Origin: JADZAA01 sp039810485
Lineage (GTDB): Bacteria; Bacteroidota; Ignavibacteria; Kapaibacteriales; UBA961
Reading direction: 5' to 3'
DNA: 64,000 nt
NCBI GenBank assembly: GCA_039810485.1
Contig: JBDHXA010000004.1
Location: 12,790-76,789, forward strand
Part shown: one piece after another, positions 57,954-64,000 of the stretch
How the letters are laid out: every line of letters begins with the position of its first letter
Position numbering within the stretch: position 1 is the stretch's first letter
The notes under the pieces: model-generated
Databases searched by the model: none
What the model was told of the DNA's origin: nothing
The model's input: the letters and a program-made list of their open reading frames with translations, nothing else
Position numbers and translations under genes: made by a program

Positions 57954-59198
57954 ATGAATACTTTCAACAATATGCAATCGCTAGAACATTTGTATGCCTT
58001 TATGGACGGCGAGTTAGATCCTGTCTTTGAGAAGCAATTATTCAGTGAACTAACTATTAATGAAGATCTTCGATCTGAGATGAAAGATTTGCTGTCAATG
58101 CGGGAAGCTGTACGCCGCGATGTTGTGGTGCCTTCATTATTTGTTAAAGACCGCTTATTGACAACTGTAGGACTTGCTGGGACGAGCGCAGCTATTACAA
58201 CGGGAATGTGGCCGACTGTTCGCAATGCTTTTTCTGGCTGGGCCGCTCCTGTGCTGGGTGTTTTGGTAGGCGTTGGCGCTACCGCTCTTGCGCTTATTTC
58301 TTATCAACCTATTAATGATTATCACACAAGCGCACAATCGCTTGCAGCTCAAACAGATATCCCTAATTTAACACTTGTTCTACCAAGAGAAAATTCTGCT
58401 CCAATTTTCTCAGCAAACCATCTCTCCAAAAGTTCGAAGCACTACTCTAATCTTCGGTCTGCCTCTGTTGCTTCGTTATCTTCGGAAAATGGCAGATTGT
58501 CAACAAAAGAAAACGATTTGTCTGAAAATAATGATATAAATTCTCAAGAAATTATCGAATCTGATCGTTCTGCAATTGCTTCTAATGTTAATGTAATAAG
58601 CGACCAGGTGTCTGTCGCTGATAACTCTGCTCAGCCAAAAACTTCAAAGATACATGCCGAGCGCGATAATGCAGCTATAAACGCTGATGACTCATGGCAA
58701 GGGGTCAGCATTAGAGCGCGTGGATTATTTAACCGCTCGTTCCCGGTGTCTAATATTAATGCCGAGTCGAATAGCTGGATAAACAATGCTGCTTTTGGCG
58801 CACTTTTTAAGTTTAATTCTTGTTTCGCTGCCGGAGTAGAAATTGGCATGGAGCGCTTTGCACAAGTGTTCGGAAGCGCTGAGGGCGCTTCGGAAGTTTG
58901 GTATGAACAAAATCCGCAAATGTTATGGGCGGGAGCACTTGTACAATATAAGCTTCTTCAGCTTGACAGAAATATGGATGTACATCTCTATGGAGAAACC
59001 TTTGCTGGTGCTGCCGGAACTTTAGGGTTCCTTGGACGTCAAACGGTTGGTCTAAATGTAACGCCGACCCCTGCTCTCACAATTTCAGCCGGAGCTGAGG
59101 CTGCAATTTTGCCGTACAATTTTAAGGGAAATTGGTTTTCAACAGAAAAATTTGGATTCACGCTTGGCCTGTCGTTTACACCAGAAGGTCTTAGATAG
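57954..59198 (+). CDS. Anti-sigma-like membrane protein with C-terminal beta-rich domain
   Basis: 414 residues. Residues 10-60 (LEHLYAFMDGELDPVFEKQLFSEL) look like the cytoplasmic part of an anti-sigma factor, without the zinc His/Cys set. One membrane helix lies at ~95-117 (WAAPVLGVLVGVGATALALIS), then a Ser/Asn-rich linker. From ~247 a segment of barrel-type strands follows (VSIRARGLFNRSF, AAFGALFKFNSCFAAGVEIGMERF, FGFTLGLSFTPEGLR). This unites domains usually found in separate inner- and outer-membrane proteins. It follows the sigma gene. Confidence 0.7.
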   Translation: MNTFNNMQSLEHLYAFMDGELDPVFEKQLFSELTINEDLRSEMKDLLSMREAVRRDVVVPSLFVKDRLLTTVGLAGTSAAITTGMWPTVRNAFSGWAAPVLGVLVGVGATALALISYQPINDYHTSAQSLAAQTDIPNLTLVLPRENSAPIFSANHLSKSSKHYSNLRSASVASLSSENGRLSTKENDLSENNDINSQEIIESDRSAIASNVNVISDQVSVADNSAQPKTSKIHAERDNAAINADDSWQGVSIRARGLFNRSFPVSNINAESNSWINNAAFGALFKFNSCFAAGVEIGMERFAQVFGSAEGASEVWYEQNPQMLWAGALVQYKLLQLDRNMDVHLYGETFAGAAGTLGFLGRQTVGLNVTPTPALTISAGAEAAILPYNFKGNWFSTEKFGFTLGLSFTPEGLR

Positions 59199-59232
59199 TA
59201 TTTTAAGATGTTAGCAATTAAATTGATATCCT

Positions 59233-59838
59233 GTGGGCCAATACAGAAATAATATTGCAGTTGTGATGACGATTATGCTGGTGGCTGTCGTCATCGAATC
59301 TTGCACATCTCCGCTTGACATCAATACATTGCGCTATAAAATAGGAGAGAGCAGACACTCTGTAAAGGCAAAATATTTTAATCTTACCTTTGAGGGAGAT
59401 GATGTTCCGAATGTACAAGATGGATGCGATGTTTCATGGTATTCCGGCATTACGGACTCAATAACAATTGATACTGCGGAACGTGTTGCCCAGTTTCGTC
59501 TAAATATTCCAGATATCAAAGTAAATAATACGGTTATTGGCAAATATACTGAACTTCGAGGACTGAGTTTAAAATTTGATTCTTTGTTCTGCTCTAATAT
59601 CAACAGATCTATTGAAGGTAATTATACAGACCGGCAAGGAGCAGAATTAACTATCCTATCAGGTTGGCAAACTATAAAGCTGTCTGCTGACGGGAAAAAA
59701 ACCAAAGTGATAATTTCAGCAACCGAATATAGAATGGCGCGCATGGTTCAGTTCAAAATTCTATCTTTAATCAAAGATACGATAAATTATATGCCAAGAG
59801 AATTGAAATTTGCGGTAAAGGGAACAATAGTTTATTGA
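59233..59838 (+). CDS. Probable lipoprotein of the sigma-factor operon
   Basis: 201 residues from a GTG start; an ATG at 59266 is possible but would lose the positively charged signal N-terminus. The hydrophobic stretch ends at VVIESC (Cys24), a plausible though imperfect lipobox. The rest is strand-rich with no recognised family. It is third in the sigma / anti-sigma run and followed by a terminator. Confidence 0.65.
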   Translation: MGQYRNNIAVVMTIMLVAVVIESCTSPLDINTLRYKIGESRHSVKAKYFNLTFEGDDVPNVQDGCDVSWYSGITDSITIDTAERVAQFRLNIPDIKVNNTVIGKYTELRGLSLKFDSLFCSNINRSIEGNYTDRQGAELTILSGWQTIKLSADGKKTKVIISATEYRMARMVQFKILSLIKDTINYMPRELKFAVKGTIVY

Positions 59839-59861
59839 ATTTCATAAAGAACATTTTACCA

Positions 59862-59899
59862 AAAAAGCGTCGAAAACCTTCTGATTTTCGACGCTTTTT
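59862..59899. terminator. Bidirectional terminator between lipoprotein gene and tRNA-Ala
   Basis: 15-base arms AAAAAGCGTCGAAAA / TTTTCGACGCTTTTT around an 8-base loop. The T-run serves the plus-strand operon, and the A-run becomes a T-run for the minus-strand tRNA. Its right arm touches the tRNA's encoded CCA end. Confidence 0.9.
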
Positions 59900-59974
59900 G
59901 GTGGACCCGATGAGGATCGAACTCACGACCTCTAGAGTGCGATTCTAGCGCTCTCCCAGCTGAGCTACGGGCCC
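59899..59974 (-). tRNA. tRNA-Ala (anticodon CGC), CCA encoded
   Basis: The minus strand folds into a full cloverleaf: acceptor GGGCCCG/CGGGTCC, D-arm GCTC/GAGC, anticodon arm CTAGA-ATCGCAC-TCTAG with anticodon CGC, T-arm GTGAG-TTCGATC-CTCAT. The third acceptor pair is G-U, the alanine identity element, supporting Ala for codon GCG. Discriminator A and CCA are genome-encoded. Confidence 0.96.
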
Positions 59975-60127
59975 ATCATATCTTCACAAAATTATAAAGA
60001 TATCTTTTACTTTGCAAAGATAACGATTCTAATTAGCGTAGATATTTTGAACTGTAATTGCTCTATTCGTATTTTTAAGCGAGCTCCTACAAAATTTCTT
60101 GGACGAATTCAATGATTTGCCAGTATT

Positions 60128-60370
60128 TTACACTTGTGCAGCATTATATGCCGCTGTTTCATTTTTGGGTTCGAAGATTATTCCATTGTCGCCATCGTAG
60201 CTTTGTCTGTGATCTATTTCGCCGTTCCAAATTTCAATAGGTATACTTTTAAGGTAAGCGTCGCATTGCTTCCGATTGCGACTTCGCAAATAGCAGCAAA
60301 ATTCGCAGAGATAGCTGTCTTCATTGTATGGATTGAAAGAATGCGAAAGTAATTTATCTGTTTTTTTCAT
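60128..60370 (-). CDS. Small conserved cysteine-containing protein, function unknown
   Basis: 80 residues. It starts at a proper ATG, carries CEFCC and a further Cys (KQCDAYL), and has a charged segment IPIEIWNGEIDHRQSYDGDNGIIFEPK, a pattern seen in a small conserved family of unknown function (from memory). Codon use is coding-like. No signal peptide. It lies 22 bases downstream of queE on the same strand and so may share its transcript. Confidence 0.68.
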   Translation of the reverse strand: MKKTDKLLSHSFNPYNEDSYLCEFCCYLRSRNRKQCDAYLKSIPIEIWNGEIDHRQSYDGDNGIIFEPKNETAAYNAAQV

Positions 60371-60392
60371 GCTGGCAATAAGATTTAATTAA

Positions 60393-61091
60393 TTATACGC
60401 CTCGCGTATTTGGATCCCAAATAAATTTATGCAATTGCAATTGCAGACGAATTGGAAGTTCGACTGCAAGTAGCCATTCAGCCAAATTCTTAGCTGAAAC
60501 TAACCCAAACGCAGGCGATAGCAATACTGAAGCAGTTTTGCTGACAATATCATAACGTCGAATAACATCAATAGCATAGTCGAAATCTTTGCGTGAAGAA
60601 ACTACAAATTTAATTTCGTCGGTTGGTCGCAATCTTTCCATGTTTGGCCAGTACATTAATGATGTCATGTTGGAATCGGGACATTTGATGTCAATTATGC
60701 GAATAATACGCTCGTCGAGCAAAGAGGTATCAATGTGACCGGCTGTTTCTACTGCCACAGTATAACCGTTTTCACATAATCTCTGCATTAATGTGAATGT
60801 TCCAAATTGCTCCAACGGCTCGCCACCTGTAAATTCGATAAAGGCACAATGAAAATTGGAAATTCTATTTATAATTTCGCTGCCACTTATCTCAAGTTCC
60901 GGTTTGCGATGATCAAGCGCATAAGGCGTATCACACCATGAACAGCGCAGCTTGCAACCCTGCATTCGCACAAATATGCAAGGCAATCCAGCGCGTAGTC
61001 CTTCGCCTTGAATTGAATAGAAAATTTCACTCAGTCGAAAAATTTCAGTTTCAGGATTCAATTTTAAAATATCATTAGTCGGCTGCTTCAT
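60393..61091 (-). CDS. queE: 7-carboxy-7-deazaguanine synthase
   Basis: 232 residues. FYSIQGEG followed by the radical-SAM motif C46-KLR-C50-SW-C53, then FTGGEPLEQ and VAVETAGHID. QueE converts carboxytetrahydropterin to carboxydeazaguanine in the queuosine pathway, with a [4Fe-4S] cluster and SAM. No other que genes are in the window. Confidence 0.93.
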   Translation of the reverse strand: MKQPTNDILKLNPETEIFRLSEIFYSIQGEGLRAGLPCIFVRMQGCKLRCSWCDTPYALDHRKPELEISGSEIINRISNFHCAFIEFTGGEPLEQFGTFTLMQRLCENGYTVAVETAGHIDTSLLDERIIRIIDIKCPDSNMTSLMYWPNMERLRPTDEIKFVVSSRKDFDYAIDVIRRYDIVSKTASVLLSPAFGLVSAKNLAEWLLAVELPIRLQLQLHKFIWDPNTRGV

Positions 61092-61202
61092 TCGTAAAAT
61101 AAATCATAAACAAAAGCAAAATTACGGAAATTTGGCAGCGACACTATGAATCCGTACATTCGCAGCCAATAAACTCGTGAAACATGTAATCTAAGAAAAA
61201 TC

Positions 61203-62039
61203 ATGACCGATATAAAAAAAGAAATTGACTATCTTTCAACACTGTCAACATTTGAAATTCGGCAAGATGTTGCGACGATGAATATGCTCGATAAATTTAT
61301 TGAAATGCTCAATAGTGGCATTATTCGCGCTGCTGAATGTGAAAATAATCATTGGCAAGTGAATCAGTGGATAAAACAAGTTATTTTACTGCTTTTTCGC
61401 ATCGGCAATCTTACAGATATGTCAACAAACGGTTTCCAATTTTTTGATAAAAACACCTTGCCCTTGCACGAATTTTCACTTTCAGATGGCGTGCGAATTG
61501 TGCCGGGCGGCTCAGCCATAAGAACCGGCTGCTACTTGGCAAACGGCGTAATTTGCATGCCGCCAATGTATATAAATATAGGTGCGTATATTGATGAAGG
61601 AACGATGATAGATTCGCATGCATTAGTGGGTACATGTGCACAAATAGGCAAACGAGTACATCTAAGCGCAGCATCTCAAATTGGGGGCGTTCTCGAGCCG
61701 GTCGGCGCTCGTCCTGTTATTATCGAAGATGATGTGATGATAGGAGGCAATTGCGGAGTTTATGAGGGTGTGCTTGTTCGCAGGCGAGCAGTGCTTGGCT
61801 CCGGCGTTATTCTCAACGGATCAACAGCAGTATATGATGCTGTCAATGAGCAAATCTTGCGATCTACACCGGAATTGCCTCTGGAGATACCAGAATCGGC
61901 AGTTGTCGTTCCGGGAAGCCGACCTCTTCTGACTGACTTTGGCATGCAACATGGTCTTGCGCTTGCAACGCCAATTATTATCAAGTATCGCGACAACAAA
62001 ACAGATGCAAAGACGGCTCTTGAATCTGCCCTTCGTTAA
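61203..62039 (+). CDS. dapD: 2,3,4,5-tetrahydropyridine-2,6-dicarboxylate N-succinyltransferase
   Basis: 278 residues, close to E. coli DapD (274). Left-handed beta-helix hexapeptides run from INIGAYIDEGTMIDSHALVGTCAQIGKRVHLSAASQIGGVLEP to DDVMIGGNCGVYEG. It adds succinyl from succinyl-CoA in the lysine/diaminopimelate pathway. The next gene, lysA, is the last step of the same pathway, 27 bases away. Confidence 0.95.
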   Translation: MTDIKKEIDYLSTLSTFEIRQDVATMNMLDKFIEMLNSGIIRAAECENNHWQVNQWIKQVILLLFRIGNLTDMSTNGFQFFDKNTLPLHEFSLSDGVRIVPGGSAIRTGCYLANGVICMPPMYINIGAYIDEGTMIDSHALVGTCAQIGKRVHLSAASQIGGVLEPVGARPVIIEDDVMIGGNCGVYEGVLVRRRAVLGSGVILNGSTAVYDAVNEQILRSTPELPLEIPESAVVVPGSRPLLTDFGMQHGLALATPIIIKYRDNKTDAKTALESALR

Positions 62040-62066
62040 TAAATTATTTCTGTAATCAACAACACA

Positions 62067-63302
62067 ATGGAAAATCTCAACGGAACATATCGTATTCAGA
62101 GTGTTGAAGTTGCATCGTTGTCAGATGCTTACGAACTGCCGCTGTACGTTTACGACGCATCTGTCATGGAACGTCAGTATAATCGTCTTGTCACAGCATT
62201 CGCATCGTTGAATGTTAAAATTAAATATGCCTGCAAAGCTCTGCCTAACATAACCGTTATGAAACTGTTTCGGTCTTTGGGAGCTGGGTTAGACGCTGTA
62301 TCAATTTACGAAGTAGAACTTGGAATAATATCGGGCTACAATCCTTCTGACATTATCTTTACACCAAATTGCGTTTCATTTGCTGAAATATGCTCCGCTG
62401 TTGAAAAAGGAGTAGTTATCAATATTGACAACCTTTCGATATTGGAGCAATTCGGTCATAAGTTCGGAAATTCTGTGCCGTGTTGCGTGCGTCTAAACCC
62501 GCATATTGTTGCCGGCGGCAATGCTCATATTCAAACCGGTCATATAGATTCGAAGTTTGGCATTTCAATTTACCAGCTTCGGCATTTGCTCCGAATTGTG
62601 CAAAGCTACGACATGCAAATAGTAGGCGTTCACATGCACACCGGTTCGGATATTTTAGATGCAGACGTTTTTCTTCAAGGAGCTGAAATTCTTTATGATG
62701 CAGTCCGCAATCTTCCCAATTTGCGATTTATTGATTTTGGAAGCGGATTCAAAGTAAGCTATTATGAAGGGAGCGTTGTTACGGATATTGAAGAATTGGG
62801 AAGAAAACTTTCGGTAAGCTTCAATGATTTCTGTAAAGAAATTGGTCAAGATTTGGAGATTTGGTTCGAACCAGGGAAATTTCTCACAAGTGAAGCGGGA
62901 ATATTATTGGTGAGAACAAATGTTATTAAGCAGACAGTATCTACTGTTTTTGCCGGAGTAGATTCAGGACAGAACCATCTCATTCGTCCTATGTTTTATG
63001 ATGCTCACCATGAAATTTTGAATATTTCCAATCCGAACGGACATCCAAGAGTGTATTCTGTTGTCGGCTATATCTGTGAAACCGACACATTTGCTTGGGA
63101 TAGGAAAATTCCGGAAATACGAGAAGGAGACATACTTGCGATCTGCAATGCCGGTGCTTATGGCTATGCAATGAGCAGTAATTATAATTTAAGGCCAAGA
63201 CCGGCCGAAGTGATGATAATTAATGGCAAGGATTATCTGATTCGTCGTCGGGAAACGCTTGATGACATTCTTCGCACTCAAGCAGAAACCGATATTTTTT
63301 AA
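62067..63302 (+). CDS. lysA: Diaminopimelate decarboxylase
   Basis: 411 residues, PLP-dependent fold III. The PLP lysine is in IKYACKALPN (K57). GVHMHTGSDI, the glycine-rich IDFGSGFKVSYYEG (phosphate binding) and VVGYICETDTFAWDRKIPE with its catalytic Cys are all present. Decarboxylates meso-diaminopimelate to lysine. Forms an operon with dapD. Confidence 0.95.
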   Translation: MENLNGTYRIQSVEVASLSDAYELPLYVYDASVMERQYNRLVTAFASLNVKIKYACKALPNITVMKLFRSLGAGLDAVSIYEVELGIISGYNPSDIIFTPNCVSFAEICSAVEKGVVINIDNLSILEQFGHKFGNSVPCCVRLNPHIVAGGNAHIQTGHIDSKFGISIYQLRHLLRIVQSYDMQIVGVHMHTGSDILDADVFLQGAEILYDAVRNLPNLRFIDFGSGFKVSYYEGSVVTDIEELGRKLSVSFNDFCKEIGQDLEIWFEPGKFLTSEAGILLVRTNVIKQTVSTVFAGVDSGQNHLIRPMFYDAHHEILNISNPNGHPRVYSVVGYICETDTFAWDRKIPEIREGDILAICNAGAYGYAMSSNYNLRPRPAEVMIINGKDYLIRRRETLDDILRTQAETDIF

Positions 63303-63426
63303 TTTAAACAGCATACAGTCAATATCTGCTGTGGTGCAAGATGCACAAGAGCTGATATGAATATGCCGCTTCATTTCTCTACTTTTTTAATTGCATCTGC
63401 TGATATTGTTTCTGTTGTGGACTGAT

Positions 63427-63906
63427 TTACAGAGCAGGTTTTATAGGCAGCCAAATTTCTTCTTCTGAATCTGGATTATTGTTTTTGTACTTGTCGCCTA
63501 ATACTTCAAAATGAGGTCTGTCGTCCAAAAGATACTCTGAATTCGGCAGCCAAGAGCCAAATATATAGTGAAAAATTGAATTGTCTTCGCTCGCTCCTTT
63601 ATAGTCAAAAACAGCATAAAGTCCATCGGGCAAAACAAGAATTTCCATATCTTTCGGCACATTGTCTAAGCTCGATACTTCTGTAGCCGCCCATTTTTCA
63701 AATATGTTTGCTGGGTCATAGTTGGCAAAATAATCAGACGGATAGATGGCCGCTGAAATCAAATCGCCATTCGGAAAATTGATCGCTTTTTGCCTTGCAA
63801 ACATAAAGTTTTTCCATAGCTCGCCAACATTATAGTCAGCAATGCTCATTGAAAGCCGCATGCCGATCAATATTTTTACTTTCGACTGCTCAATTCTTGG
63901 CGTCAT
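63427..63906 (-). CDS. GyrI-like / AraC effector-binding domain protein
   Basis: 159 residues. A stand-alone effector-binding domain: PRIEQSKVKILIGMRLSMS, TELWKNF-like VGELWKNF, EKWAATEVSSLDNVPKDMEILVLPDGLYAVFDYKG, IFGSWLPNSEYLLDDRPHFEVLGDKY, EEIWLPIKP. No DNA-binding part. Such proteins bind small molecules or gyrase. The 94 bases beyond it to the window end are AT-rich. Confidence 0.88.
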   Translation of the reverse strand: MTPRIEQSKVKILIGMRLSMSIADYNVGELWKNFMFARQKAINFPNGDLISAAIYPSDYFANYDPANIFEKWAATEVSSLDNVPKDMEILVLPDGLYAVFDYKGASEDNSIFHYIFGSWLPNSEYLLDDRPHFEVLGDKYKNNNPDSEEEIWLPIKPAL

Positions 63907-64000
63907 TTTTCAATTTCAATGTCATGAGCCCCCTCTTAAAAGGGTGTTTATTTTATTGAAGGAAGTTAAAATAAAGATAATAAAATTCTTTATTTTATTC

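Noticed and set aside
63947..63975. Inverted repeat TTTATTTTA / TAAAATAAA with 11-base loop
   Set aside because: All A/T, in a very AT-rich end region; too weak to call a terminator.

Overview
The window (about 40% GC) looks like a chromosome segment from a Bacteroidota / FCB-group bacterium, possibly near Kapabacteria or Chlorobi. The grounds are at least eight secreted proteins with a type IX secretion (T9SS) C-terminal sorting domain, choice-of-anchor and IgGFc-type adhesin modules, OmpA-like surface proteins, a succinylase-route DapD followed by LysA, and few strong Shine-Dalgarno sites outside the first 12 kb. The taxonomic placement is inference.

Region 1 (1-12.8 kb, minus strand) is the unusual part: three paralogous giant fibre-like proteins (the first runs off the left edge). 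Each has a signal peptide, beta-helical 'VGIG' repeats, YadA-head-like repeats, a phage-type S74 self-cleaving chaperone domain with its Ser/Lys dyad, a coiled coil and a T9SS-type C-terminus. Each fibre gene starts from a repeated promoter/leader block, and two of them are followed 15-18 bases downstream by a different second gene (a propeller protein or a lipoprotein). The array is therefore a tandem series of two-gene units with shared ends and divergent interiors. Orphan T9SS-tail fragments mark past recombination joints.

Region 2 (13-31 kb) holds a two-domain amidohydrolase; a tightly coupled set of glycosyltransferase, HisA-like barrel, outer-membrane-type barrel and aldo/keto reductase; yicC-gmk; an Asp-box T9SS protein; aspA; an exported esterase; an OmpA-like protein; an orphan DppC-type permease; and a decayed metallophosphatase pseudogene.

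Region 3 (30.7-39.3 kb) holds a nucleoside deaminase, an RNase H-like protein, the packed run gatC-malQ-FAD oxidoreductase, and three minus-strand genes: an exported TldD-related protein, a small secreted protein, and an S1-domain protein with its own terminator.

Region 4 (39.6-56.2 kb) is rich in surface and secreted proteins: an IgGFc-type adhesin with five Cys-pair modules, an SBBP/anchor-D protein, an S8 protease and a propeller-like protein. Between them lie a crotonase overlapping a degenerate LytM/EnvC-like protein, CcmF, and thiamine pyrophosphokinase.

Region 5 (56.4-64 kb) has an outer-membrane-type protein, an ECF sigma / anti-sigma / lipoprotein set, a bidirectional terminator next to tRNA-Ala(CGC), a small Cys-rich protein, queE, dapD, lysA and a GyrI-like protein.
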